Below are positions 1 through 9,829 of a DNA stretch of 64,000 bases, in pieces. Source of the stretch: Diplonema japonicum (Eukaryota > Euglenozoa > Diplonemea > Diplonemida > Diplonemidae); the NCBI GenBank assembly GCA_964019335.1, contig OZ025650.1, positions 881,001 to 945,000 of the forward strand, given 5' to 3'. A program made the position numbers and the translations under genes. The notes beneath the pieces are model-generated. The model was given only the letters and a program-made list of their open reading frames with translations. It was not told where the DNA came from and made no database searches. The first letter of the stretch is position 1, and every line of letters begins with the position of its first letter.

Positions 1-18
1 TCGAAGAGATTCCTCCCC

Positions 19-3000
19 ATGGGGAAGCCCATCGACATGCCTGCCATCATCACCCTCTGCAAGGAGCTCTTTGGCAACGAAGGTAACAGTGCTCTCACTG
101 TCATCAAGAATACCGAGTACCCTTGCGCGAACATTGACTGCCTTCCCGGCACCGAGGACCAGAGCTTCAGGGTGAAGCTGGGTTCTGCTGCTGTCTCGAA
201 GGTGTTGAAGTCCGATAATAACTTTTCTGGCATGAAGAACGACCTCGCCAAAGTGTTTGTCCTCCACCAACTTGTTCTCATGCGCCTTCCTATTGGGGCT
301 AGGGCGCAGAGCCTGATGGAGCAGGAACAGGCCGATGACTCGAGGAGCGAGTACTTCAACGTGTGTGACGAGTTTTTCGCGGCTGTCATCAAGGAGGCAG
401 CCAGGATGATACCCGCCACTGAGGACTTCAACGACGCAGATGTGAAGGCGCGTGAGGAGGAGGATGCCAAGAAGGGTGAGTTCTCCGACATTTGGGACTT
501 CAGGTTGATGAGGAAAATGATCGCTGTTCTCCTGCGCGCCGAGGGTAAGCTCGAGGGCCCCGAGAACCTCATTGAAGCCTTCAACAAAGTGTGGACTGCA
601 CTGTCTGACTCATCTGCGAGCCCCATCCTCTCAAAGGCGGGTGAGGCACCAGAGTTGCACGAGAACACTCAGCACAACTTCACGCTGCTTCCTACCGAGG
701 ACGCTTTGGTGAACCAGTTGGTCTCGGGCATTCCTTTGCCCGAGATGCCCGATGAGGTGGCTTCAAAGACCCTTGCGCAGCTTGTCGAGAAGCAGAGGTG
801 GCTCCAAAGGTCGCAGCTGTGGGCGGCGCAGGACCTTGAAGAGGTGATCAAGGGTGATGACTTGTTCAAGGCCACACAGGCTGCCTTCGCTGACTCCTAT
901 GACACCACAAACGTGTCAGCTAGGAAGAAGAAGAAGATGGAAATGCGTATGGAGAGGTCCAGGGCCAAGTTCTTGCACGCCATCCAGACTGGTGCCGAGT
1001 CCATGGCTGGCGGTTTCCTTCCCCATGCAGAGTCGAGGGTCATCACCAAGGAAGACAAGGACAACAAGAAGCCTACCAAGCAGAAGTTGGGTTCCAAGGC
1101 TGCTGAGATCGCTGAGAAGAACAAGCTCGCTCTGGAGCAGAAGGAGAAGGACTCCCAGGAGCGTGCCTGGTCGAACTTCTACGGCAGGCTCGAGATGAAG
1201 AAGGAGATGTCTGTCGATAAGCTCAGCTCGTGCGCAAATGAGATCGGGAGGTTCATCGGGTCGAAGAAGGTGAAGGACCCCTTCGTGCTGGTGAGGGCCA
1301 GGACTGAGAGATTGAAGTTGCTGGAGCGCGAGTGGGTTGCGATCTGCAAGACTCCCGAGCTGAAGGCAAAGTCCTACCACGTTGCAGTGGAGCTGTTCCG
1401 TGGTGTGCACGAGATGGTTAGGGAGTACATCGTGTGGGCTAGGAATTTCAAGAAGTCTGAACAAACTGATCAGGATGAAAAGAAGAAGGACAAAAAAGAA
1501 AAGAAGGACAAGAAGGACAAGAAGGGTAAGGACAAGAAGGTCGAAGACGTGAAGGATGAGCCGTACAGACCGTTGTTCGGCGACGACGAGATGGTAGTGT
1601 TGCGCAACATCCTTATCATGCTCGGGCTGAGGGACAACTGGAGGAGAATTGACGAAACACTTGCCGAGCTCGATGGCAGGGAGTTCATTCCTACCAAAAT
1701 TGCCAGTGGTGCTAGCAAGTCCGCACGTGTTGTGAGCAAGGACGCCGCAGACCCCAACGACAGGTCGCACGTGAGGTTCCAGATGAGCCAGATGGGGCAC
1801 CTCTTCGAGCGTTCCACTGGTGAGGACGACCATCGTGTGAAGTTCCGCCCTGACCCGTGGCAGAAGTCTATGCTTGACTACGTCGACGCAAAGGAGAGCA
1901 TCCTTTGCTGTGCACCCACCTCTGCGGGGAAGACCTTCATCTCGTACTACTGCATCAAGGAGGTCATGTTCTCATCCAACGAGAACGTCGTTGTGTACGT
2001 GGCACCTACCCGTGCGCTGTGTAACCAGGCCGCGCAGGACGTCTATTCTATCTTCGGGCACAAGAAGTACTCTGCCAACGGTTGGTCGCTGTTCGGTATT
2101 CTTGGTGGTGGTAACTACGTACAGCCCCTACCCCCGATGGGTGGTCCCTTCATGACCCAGGTGTTGATTACCATCCCCTCTGTCTTCGAGCACGTGATGC
2201 TTGCCCCGAGGTACCAGCAGTGGGCCCGCAGGGTGAAGTACGTTATCTTTGATGAAGTCCATTGCGTTGACACCTCTGGTGAGGGTCACTTGTGGGAGAG
2301 GCTTCTTATGTGTACCAGGGCACCTTTCCTTGCTTTGTCTGCGACAGTGGGTAATGCCGAGGACTTCAGGTCGTGGCTTGCAAAGACCCAAGCGCTCATT
2401 GAGCAGCAGGACAAGGACAGGAACGAGAAGCGTGACTCATACAAGGTGCGTGGTGTGTACTGGAACCAGAGATGGAACGACTTGCAGAAGTTCACCTTCC
2501 AGCCGAGGACCAATGAAGCACGTGTAGGCACAAAGGTGAAGGTCTCCAACCAGCCATTTGGTGAGGACAACATCAAGAGCGTCCATCCCTTCTCCACCGT
2601 GACGAAGGCCATGCTTGAGAAGCTTGGTGAGTTCCCCCAGGATCTGCCGCTTGTCCCTAAAGAATGCTTGCAGCTGTACGACTCTATGCTTGCTGCTTTC
2701 GAGGAGGTCAGCTGCATGGTAGAGGGCACCTGGAGTGACGAGAGCGGGCACAAGGTCAAGATCGACGGCGCGAACCTTACCGGTAGGAAGGGTATGTTCA
2801 AGGGTGTTGTGGGGAAGAAGATCGAGTTGGGTGATGTGCCCAAGCAGAGCGAATTCGAGAACTACAAGCCTTCTGTGTGCTTCGCGGTTGAAGGCGGGAA
2901 GATCTGGGCCGGTATCAACGACGAGGAAGAGCTTGACATTATGTTCGAGAAGGACGGCAAGCTGCAGTTCTGCTCCGCGTTCCACGAGATTGACGGCGGC

Positions 3001-5646
3001 ATCATGGCAGCCATGACTGAGAGGGATGAGGATGACGAGGATGAGAACAGGTGTCTTGCCCCTGAGGAGTTCTTCGAGAACGACCTTGCCATCACGCAGT
3101 CTAGGTCCAGGGAGTACGAGGCTGCTTTGAAGAAGGAACTTATGAGCTGGGTCAAGAAAGGTGAGAAGGACATCATCGCCCGCTTGATGGTTGACTGTGT
3201 CATGAAGAAGCTTGGTGGTGGCCTGCACAGGATCTGCACTGACTCCGAGAGGATCGCCACGGAGCAGCAGAACCCCCTTGACACCAAGGAGTTCATCGAG
3301 GAGAACTTCCCCGATCTCCTGATGTGCCTGAACAGCAAGCAGATGCTCCCGGCACTTGTCTTCAACTTCGACCAGGGTATGTGCGAAGATCTTGCTAGGA
3401 AGATGGTCGTGTCCTTGGAAGAGGCTGAGGAAAGCTACAAGGCAACACCCGAGTGGCAGTCCTTCGTAAAGAAAAGGACGGAGCTGATGAACCAACAGAA
3501 GAAGGATATTAAGAACTTCGCCGCCGCTGTGTCGAATGCCAAGAAGAGCAAAGGTGACGAGGAGAACGCCGGTGGCACTAGTACCGAGCAGGATATGTCC
3601 GAGCAACCCGAACTGGTGGACTACAGCATTCCTGACATTCTCCCCGCGTTTGCCTTCGTGCATGGTGAAAGGGGTGATGGTCTGAACAAGGATGACTTCG
3701 AGAAGCTTGTGAAGGACATCGGTGCGCTCGACAGGTCGTCGATCCTCATCAGGGCGTTGGAGAGAGGTATCGGTGTGCACCACGCTGGTCTGCCTGTGAA
3801 GTACAGGAACCACGTGGAGAGGATGTTCAGGTTGAAGAGGTTGAAGGTTGTTGTGGCCACGGATGGTCTTGCACTGGGTATCCACTCCCCCTGCAGGACT
3901 GTTGTGCTTGCTGGTGACGACGTCAGGCTGTCTACCATGCAGTTCAGGCAGATGAGCGGTCGTGCGGGCAGGCGTGGGCAGGACTTTGTTGGGCACGTTA
4001 TCTTCTACGGCATCCCTGAGGGCAAGATCATCAGGCTCATGACGTCAGGTCTCCCCACGCTAAAGGGGCACGTTTCCATCGACACCACCACCGTGCTTAG
4101 GATGAGCTTGCTGAACGCACACACCGGTCCTTCCAAGGGCAGGGACAAGATCGAGGTGGACCAAGAGGTCGTGAGGTGCATGTCGAGGTGCATGATGGAG
4201 CCCCTCTTCTTGCTCGGCAAGCACATCGCCGCTGGTGACAAGGACGCCGCGACTGGCCACGCCCTGTACAACAGGCTCCTCCGCATCCAATGGAGATACA
4301 CCACCGACTATCTGCAGAGAGAAGGTCTTATCACTGCCACTGGTACTGGGCAGTTCTTGCCCGGTCTTGTGACGAGGGCCCTTTACTCCTTCAGCGAGGT
4401 GCACATGAACCCCTCCAACTTGGTGCTCGCAGCGCTCCTGAGACGTGGTGTGTTCCAGAAGGTGTGTGCCCAGTACACCAGGAAAGACAACGCCATGATC
4501 GTAGCGCACATGTCAAAGGTGCTTGCTTACTTGTTCACCCGCAACTCCATGGGTTGGAAGCAGGAGATCCACAGAGCTGTGTTCCAGAACCCCGACGTGC
4601 AGAGCGAGGCGTGCCCCCACGAGGTTGTGTTGACCCCGCTGAACGAGCTTTTCAACGGTGAGGTCTGGAAGTGCATGCAGTCGTACACGAGCGAGTCCCT
4701 TGAAATTTTCAGTGCGCTGGTGAGGCAAATGGCAGAAGAGGTGGAGAAGGTGCACGGGAAGGACACAAAGCTGCCCGTGTCGCGTGTGGACTTTGCCAAC
4801 GAGGGTGAGCTGACCGGTCTGCTGGCAAAGCTGAGAGAGGAGTCAAACGACGTGAAGGCGAGGTCGCCGTTCGTGGCGGTGTGCGGTCTGAAGGACAAGT
4901 TCCACTGTGTGGACGATCTGCTGAAGTCGCTGAGGAGCTGCATCCATCTCGAGGAGGACTCCCTGCCAGTTGTCGACTACATCGACATCCACAGGAGGGA
5001 CCCCAACGACAGGTGGGTCAGGATCAACGCGGCAGCGTGCGACTACATGGTGGAAGGCCCGCAGCTGATAGAAGGCGAGAACTCGAGGATGTTCTTGGAG
5101 GACTTCAACGGGCTGTCCCAGTCGCTGTCGTGGCAGGTGCTGAACAGGTTCATCACAGCAACGACGAACGTGACGGATCTTGTGGAGAGGCTGGCACCTG
5201 CGTGGCCCGTCATCACGAAGACGTTCACGTGCTGCAACACACTATGCCCCCCGCAGTTCAGCGTGTTCACTGCCGCCAACGGGTTGTACAAGTGCCATGA
5301 CTGCGACAAGGATGGCATTGACACTTGGATGTGCCCGAAGTGCTACGAGGAGGGTGAGGAGTGCGTCACAAAGCAGACGGATGACAACGGCAAGGGCGGA
5401 GAAGCGATCAGGACTGTCAAGAACAAGTCCCACGTCTTCTTCAGGCACGTCTACGACAGGTACGTGCAGACCATGTCGCACATCGCCGCTGACCTTGACC
5501 CTCTCGCACAAACTCTCGGCAGGTCCGAGAGGCAGCACGCCAAGAGGAAGAAGAAGAAGATCACCGAAATTGTCAAACCCAAGAGGCCTATCCTCCAGAA
5601 GCCTGTGTCCAGGGGCAAGCCCCTTCTCTTCCGCATGAAGAAATAG
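19..5646 (+). CDS. DDX60-like Ski2-family DExH RNA helicase
   Basis: An intronless 1875-residue reading frame. The helicase core has motif I APTSAGKT near residue 632, motif II DEVH near 745, motif III LSATVGN near 773, GVHHAGLP and ATDGLALGI in the second RecA domain, and motif VI QMSGRAGRRGQD near 1314. This order and the long flanks match DDX60/Ski2-like helicases (human DDX60 is about 1700 residues), which bind RNA and act in RNA surveillance or innate sensing. A Lys-rich charged tract lies at about 488-510. A Cys-rich segment (about 1738-1791: CCNTLC, CHDC, CPKC) suggests a ZZ-like zinc-binding module, and a basic tail follows. The frame is also open from base 1 to the ATG at 19, so the true start may lie upstream of the window. 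Family call is secure; the cellular role is inferred. Confidence 0.86.
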   Translation: MGKPIDMPAIITLCKELFGNEGNSALTVIKNTEYPCANIDCLPGTEDQSFRVKLGSAAVSKVLKSDNNFSGMKNDLAKVFVLHQLVLMRLPIGARAQSLMEQEQADDSRSEYFNVCDEFFAAVIKEAARMIPATEDFNDADVKAREEEDAKKGEFSDIWDFRLMRKMIAVLLRAEGKLEGPENLIEAFNKVWTALSDSSASPILSKAGEAPELHENTQHNFTLLPTEDALVNQLVSGIPLPEMPDEVASKTLAQLVEKQRWLQRSQLWAAQDLEEVIKGDDLFKATQAAFADSYDTTNVSARKKKKMEMRMERSRAKFLHAIQTGAESMAGGFLPHAESRVITKEDKDNKKPTKQKLGSKAAEIAEKNKLALEQKEKDSQERAWSNFYGRLEMKKEMSVDKLSSCANEIGRFIGSKKVKDPFVLVRARTERLKLLEREWVAICKTPELKAKSYHVAVELFRGVHEMVREYIVWARNFKKSEQTDQDEKKKDKKEKKDKKDKKGKDKKVEDVKDEPYRPLFGDDEMVVLRNILIMLGLRDNWRRIDETLAELDGREFIPTKIASGASKSARVVSKDAADPNDRSHVRFQMSQMGHLFERSTGEDDHRVKFRPDPWQKSMLDYVDAKESILCCAPTSAGKTFISYYCIKEVMFSSNENVVVYVAPTRALCNQAAQDVYSIFGHKKYSANGWSLFGILGGGNYVQPLPPMGGPFMTQVLITIPSVFEHVMLAPRYQQWARRVKYVIFDEVHCVDTSGEGHLWERLLMCTRAPFLALSATVGNAEDFRSWLAKTQALIEQQDKDRNEKRDSYKVRGVYWNQRWNDLQKFTFQPRTNEARVGTKVKVSNQPFGEDNIKSVHPFSTVTKAMLEKLGEFPQDLPLVPKECLQLYDSMLAAFEEVSCMVEGTWSDESGHKVKIDGANLTGRKGMFKGVVGKKIELGDVPKQSEFENYKPSVCFAVEGGKIWAGINDEEELDIMFEKDGKLQFCSAFHEIDGGIMAAMTERDEDDEDENRCLAPEEFFENDLAITQSRSREYEAALKKELMSWVKKGEKDIIARLMVDCVMKKLGGGLHRICTDSERIATEQQNPLDTKEFIEENFPDLLMCLNSKQMLPALVFNFDQGMCEDLARKMVVSLEEAEESYKATPEWQSFVKKRTELMNQQKKDIKNFAAAVSNAKKSKGDEENAGGTSTEQDMSEQPELVDYSIPDILPAFAFVHGERGDGLNKDDFEKLVKDIGALDRSSILIRALERGIGVHHAGLPVKYRNHVERMFRLKRLKVVVATDGLALGIHSPCRTVVLAGDDVRLSTMQFRQMSGRAGRRGQDFVGHVIFYGIPEGKIIRLMTSGLPTLKGHVSIDTTTVLRMSLLNAHTGPSKGRDKIEVDQEVVRCMSRCMMEPLFLLGKHIAAGDKDAATGHALYNRLLRIQWRYTTDYLQREGLITATGTGQFLPGLVTRALYSFSEVHMNPSNLVLAALLRRGVFQKVCAQYTRKDNAMIVAHMSKVLAYLFTRNSMGWKQEIHRAVFQNPDVQSEACPHEVVLTPLNELFNGEVWKCMQSYTSESLEIFSALVRQMAEEVEKVHGKDTKLPVSRVDFANEGELTGLLAKLREESNDVKARSPFVAVCGLKDKFHCVDDLLKSLRSCIHLEEDSLPVVDYIDIHRRDPNDRWVRINAAACDYMVEGPQLIEGENSRMFLEDFNGLSQSLSWQVLNRFITATTNVTDLVERLAPAWPVITKTFTCCNTLCPPQFSVFTAANGLYKCHDCDKDGIDTWMCPKCYEEGEECVTKQTDDNGKGGEAIRTVKNKSHVFFRHVYDRYVQTMSHIAADLDPLAQTLGRSERQHAKRKKKKITEIVKPKRPILQKPVSRGKPLLFRMKK

Positions 5647-6700
5647 GCAGAGTGAATTAGCGAGGACGAAAGAAAAAAGAGAAGAAACAAAAACCTCACT
5701 CCCCATTTTATATTTTTATATTATTATCAGTACCACCCTAGTGATGGAAACCATAAAAAGGTAACGAAAGAAATTAGTGTTTTTTTTTCTCTTTTTTTTC
5801 TTCTTTTTTTTTTTTTTTTTAACGTTTCTTTGGATGGGATTGAAAATTTTATTTTTTTAAATACACACTCTCACATGCGCGCAAGAAATACGATATGATA
5901 ACAAAAGTAACCAGTGTAGATATAAAAAAAAAAGACTTAAGTTAAGGGGGTAATCATGCAAAGCTTTTGGCGTTTTTTTCTTTTTTTAATTTTCATTTCC
6001 GGGAAGGGTGAAAAGGTTTCTATTTGTTCTCTTGTAGATCACTGAAATACCGGGGAAAAAAGTAGCCTTTTCCCCCTCTCCCCCTTGTTTTTATAGTATT
6101 TCCCTCATATGTCCCTCCCCTTTCTGTCCCTGTTATTTTTATTTATTTATTTATTTTTTACTTCATCATCATTGCCTTTTCCCATGTTTCCCAACCCGCC
6201 GCTACTTCTATTCCCCCTTTTCGAAACACACCTGCTTTTTTTATATTTTTTTTTAATTCCCCACACGCCCTCGCATCGCCATGTCCCCGTGTGAAGGACA
6301 AGGAAAAGAGAAACAAAAAAAAAGAAGAAGAAGAAAATAAGTAGAAAATATCCTTGCTGTTGATCGGTTTCCCTGTATAACTGCAGGTGCAAACCTCCCA
6401 GGGTTTTTCTTCTTATTATTATGATTTCTTTTTTTTTTTTTTTTTTTTTTTACAACAAGATGATATTATGATTGAAGGAAAAAAAAAAAAAAAAAAAAAA
6501 CGGAAGAGAAAAAGAAGAAAAAAAAAACAAAAACACACACACACAAAACAAATAATTTTTCTCCTTCACCTTCCTTTTCACCGCACTTTTTTCTTTTCAC
6601 CCCACCCCCCATCCCCACATTTTTTTCCCCCACCATATTTTTCCTTTCTGAAAAAAGGAAGCACACACAGGAAGAAGGGGGAAAGGGGGAGGTAGAAGAC
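5647..6700. other. Intergenic, homopolymer-rich
   Basis: About 1 kb of T-, C- and A-rich low-complexity sequence with no credible gene. ORFs here are poly-Phe or poly-Lys artefacts. The last 100 bases (CCCCACCCCCC tracts, then a CACACACAG acceptor near 6670) probably carry the trans-splice site of the next gene. Confidence 0.6.
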
Positions 6701-7051
6701 ATGTTGTTCAGCACGAGTAGGTTAAATGGTGGCAGGCGCTTGTTCAGCTGCACGGCAGTGAATCTTTTCGCATGGCCACGCAGGTATCACGCAGAGGTGA
6801 ACGGTAACCAAGCACTGAAACTTTTGAAATACTCGAGAGGCATACCCTCAGATAAGAAAACCATTTCAACCTTCAAATTAGTATCAGCAGCAGGCCACCC
6901 TTGGTACCATGTGTCTGCGAGACGGAGCATAAAGCACGAGCCCGATAAGCGCACCCAAGTACTGTACGATCCAGTGGTCCAGCGACAAGTCCTCTTCCAC
7001 GAGAAAAAACACACCGGGATGTGCCCTGCGAAGAAAAAATGGACCCAATAG
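6701..7051 (+). CDS. Small basic protein, probably mitochondrial
   Basis: 116 residues, family not recognised. The N-terminus (MLFSTSRLNGGRRLF, then further Arg and few acidic residues) resembles a mitochondrial presequence. The rest is basic, and the C-terminal third, with YDPVVQRQVLFHEKK and a CPAKKKW ending, has the feel of a mitochondrial ribosomal or RNA-binding protein, but no family signature is visible. A pyrimidine-rich stretch ends in a CACACACAG acceptor about 30 bases before the ATG, as for other genes here. It sits between the helicase and the lectin-like gene on the same strand. It is supported by codon-like composition that differs sharply from the flanking low-complexity DNA. 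Confidence 0.55.
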   Translation: MLFSTSRLNGGRRLFSCTAVNLFAWPRRYHAEVNGNQALKLLKYSRGIPSDKKTISTFKLVSAAGHPWYHVSARRSIKHEPDKRTQVLYDPVVQRQVLFHEKKHTGMCPAKKKWTQ

Positions 7052-7198
7052 GCGGGATGGCCAAGAAGCGAGAAGTGTACAATCTATTATTCTTGATATT
7101 TACATTTTTGCGTATACAGTCTTTCACTCTTTCCATTAAAGGTCGGTGGGGGAGGGAGGGAGGGGGAGGGGAGCATAATTTTTATTTGAAAGAGGGAC

Positions 7199-8569
7199 AT
7201 GGCGGTGTTGATGCCCATTCCCCGATACTCGGTGCTTATATGCCTCATAGTTATGGCTGCCTCTGCCGGCTCCATAAGGGTTTCTATGGCGTGTCCCTAC
7301 CCGTTCGTGTCTAACCAGGGCCGGTGCATTAATGTGAAAGAGACGGGAAGGGGGTGGTTCAATGCGGAGGCGTTCTGCAGGTACAAGAGCAGCACGCTGG
7401 CGACGATCGATCACGTGTCAAGAGACGCGCATCGGAAACTACTAAAAGCGTACGGCATCCGCACAGCCTGGGTAGGTTTGATAAACAAAGGCACCGGGTG
7501 GGTGTGGTCCTCTGGTGAACCATTCACCTTCAGCGACCTTGCCCCGCCCACTCCTACCTCTTTCCCACGCTGTGCGGCCTTACGCTTCGATTCAAATAAC
7601 AAATTCTACTTCACATCAGAATCGTGCGACGTTGCCCTCCCGTTCCTCTGTTCCATCGGGAAGGACTACTGCGCGTGGAGCTACTCCCCCAAGATGGAGT
7701 TCACCGGCTACTTCGACGATGACGGGACTTCTGTTTCCATCGTGCGGCCTGGCATCCTGAGACGGGGTGAGAAGGACATTGGGATCGGGACGTGGATCGC
7801 CCCGGACGTCTTCATGGTCCCCAACCCTGCAGGGCTGCAGTGCAACTGGCTTGCAAAGATAAGCAAGCAACACGTGATCTCAGGGTGTCAGCTGAATGGG
7901 AAGTATACCATTGCCAACGAGAGGATAGGGGCGTGGAACAAGCACACCCCCAACTGCGATGCGAATGGTGTTGACATCATGGCGACGCCTGTGCCCTCGC
8001 GGCCCAATGGCCCCACAGGAAAGACAACCAACCCGCCGGCAGTAACTTCTGTTCCGCAAGAACAGGATGTTGTTGTTGTTGCGGAAGAGGGCCCTGATGT
8101 GCCGCAGTGGTTGTGGCCTGCTGCCTTTGGTGCTGTTCTGGCCGCTTCTGTCGTAGCAGCTGTGGGCGTCGCGACCCGTGGAGGGAGGAGCAAGAAGCAA
8201 TGGATGCAGGACAACGATGACACCACAGCACCCCTTACATGTGACACGTGCATTAAGTTCGATGATGACATGGCACGGAACCGATTGAAGAGCATCCACG
8301 CTGCGCTGTCCAAGGAGCTAGCCAAGCCGCTCCTCATCAACGACGTCAGCTGTGTATCAAAAGGCGACAAGCACTTGCATGTCTTCGATCTCCAGCACGA
8401 GCTAGACACGCACACCCTAGGTGCCCTGTCCACCATCTACGCAAGGATGAAGCCGCCCCTCCCGAAGAACACGAGACTCCACGTTACGCTGAACGAGATG
8501 CCTGCACCTGCACCTCAAGAGGCGGAAGAGGACGATGCCATGTATTACGACGGGCCGACCTACTACTGA
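7199..8569 (+). CDS. Type I membrane protein with C-type lectin-like domain
   Basis: 456 residues. A hydrophobic signal peptide spans about residues 9-25 (SVLICLIVMAASAG). A C-type lectin-like fold follows at about 32-152: an opening ACPYPF, the WFNAEAFC pattern, the core GWVWSSGEPFTFSDL, and paired cysteines ending in LPFLCSI. A second Cys-containing extracellular region (about 155-260) and a Pro/Thr stalk lead to a membrane helix at about 302-326, followed by a stop-transfer GGRSKK and a roughly 125-residue cytoplasmic tail. The canonical Ca/sugar motifs (EPN or QPD, WND) are not evident, so the ligand may not be sugar. Likely a surface receptor or adhesion protein. The ATG follows a G-rich stretch at 7145-7175. 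The domain call is good; the function is inferred. Confidence 0.8.
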   Translation: MAVLMPIPRYSVLICLIVMAASAGSIRVSMACPYPFVSNQGRCINVKETGRGWFNAEAFCRYKSSTLATIDHVSRDAHRKLLKAYGIRTAWVGLINKGTGWVWSSGEPFTFSDLAPPTPTSFPRCAALRFDSNNKFYFTSESCDVALPFLCSIGKDYCAWSYSPKMEFTGYFDDDGTSVSIVRPGILRRGEKDIGIGTWIAPDVFMVPNPAGLQCNWLAKISKQHVISGCQLNGKYTIANERIGAWNKHTPNCDANGVDIMATPVPSRPNGPTGKTTNPPAVTSVPQEQDVVVVAEEGPDVPQWLWPAAFGAVLAASVVAAVGVATRGGRSKKQWMQDNDDTTAPLTCDTCIKFDDDMARNRLKSIHAALSKELAKPLLINDVSCVSKGDKHLHVFDLQHELDTHTLGALSTIYARMKPPLPKNTRLHVTLNEMPAPAPQEAEEDDAMYYDGPTYY

Positions 8570-8846
8570 GGCCCGTGAGCCCGTGCAGTTAGGATGGGAG
8601 CAATCTAGATTGAGGCCGGCACCCCGTGAGCGGTGTAGTATTACGGTCTGCTTTTTTGACGACATTTATCAAAGCTCCGAAGTGAAAGGAGCGGGTGGAG
8701 GGTAGAAGGGTAAGATGCGGTACTCCTCTGGAGTATACCAGCCTCTGGAGAGCAACAGCAGAAATGTGTTCGAGTTGATCCCAGCAACGAGCAACGGGAA
8801 AACGCAGAAGAAGAAAAAGTGTAAGAAGAATACCAAAACAAGACAA

Positions 8847-8884
<38 letters not shown>

Positions 8885-9829
8885 ACTCTCTAGCCCACAA
8901 TTTTTATCTTTTTCTTTTTTATTTCGTCTTTTGTACAAGATTTTCCCTCTTCTTCTCTTTTTCTTTTTTACGCGCACGATGGAGCAGATTCTCTCTTAAT
9001 ATTCCCTGCTCCACGTTGCTGCTTTCGCGATTGGGCTGCAGACTGTTTGCAAGCTGCGGAAGCGCTTCAAAAACTAAAAGAAGGTAACACTTCCAGGAGG
9101 CTGGTACGGCTATACCAGAAGTGTAATGCTTCACGTCCGGCCGACGAGGCACCAGGCCATGCAGGAAAATAGCAGCAACGCAATATTTCAAATCTTTTAC
9201 CCATCAGCATGTCCTTTCGTTTTTCTCACAAAAAAAGATTTTTTAAAAAAAGAGACTTTTAGCATTTTTTTTTTTTTAATTTGCTTTGTGTGAACAACAA
9301 TAAATACACTGCTGTTTCTTTTTTTTTTTTTTTGTTCGTTTCTTCATTCTTCCTTTTTTTTCATCTTCTTTTTTCTTAGTTGCAGATGTGAATCGTGCTC
9401 GGCGGAGAGGGTGGGGAAGGGGGGTACATAGGTATTCGTAATCAACAAAATCCACCATTTCACTCACATGGAGGAGACGTGGTTCGTTATGTGTGACGAT
9501 AAAGCGGTTTTATTCCACCCTTTAGCGGCACTCAACAGGTATTACTGTCGTAAAGAACGACATAGTTCCCCCCCCCTCTGTCCGTTTTCTTTTTATGTGT
9601 GTCCCAAACGTATACCAACTACAGGATAAGGAGGAAGAGATCCAGAGTACCGGGAGTATCCCAAAAGCTTCTGTGAGTCTGCGCTCTCCGTAAAATACTC
9701 TTTTTTTTTTTTTTTTTTTTTTTTGTCTTATGTCTTAGTTCATATTTTCCAATTCCTATTCAATACCTTAGTATTCTTTTTTCCTATTTTGTGACCCAAA
9801 AACTACAACAACACACTCCCCTTACAGGT
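8570..9829. other. Intergenic with one possible 53-residue ORF
   Basis: Mostly homopolymer-rich, with poly-A near 8850-8882 and T runs near 9265, 9320 and 9702. One short ORF at 9468-9629 (MEETWFVMCDDKAVLF...) lies in less biased sequence and could be an exon, because CAACAG/GTATTAC at 9522-9532 resembles a donor site. I could not find a convincing partner exon. The end of the region carries the CTTACAG acceptor used by the next gene. Confidence 0.4.

Noticed and set aside
2437-3996. Minus-strand 519-codon ORF
   Set aside because: Lies wholly inside the helicase gene; a mirror of its codon bias with no motifs.
6387-6753. Poly-Phe/poly-Lys ORFs
   Set aside because: Homopolymer artefacts. The same applies to similar ORFs at 8589-8999, 12693-13177, 16706-17550, 22131-22446 and 38987-39565.
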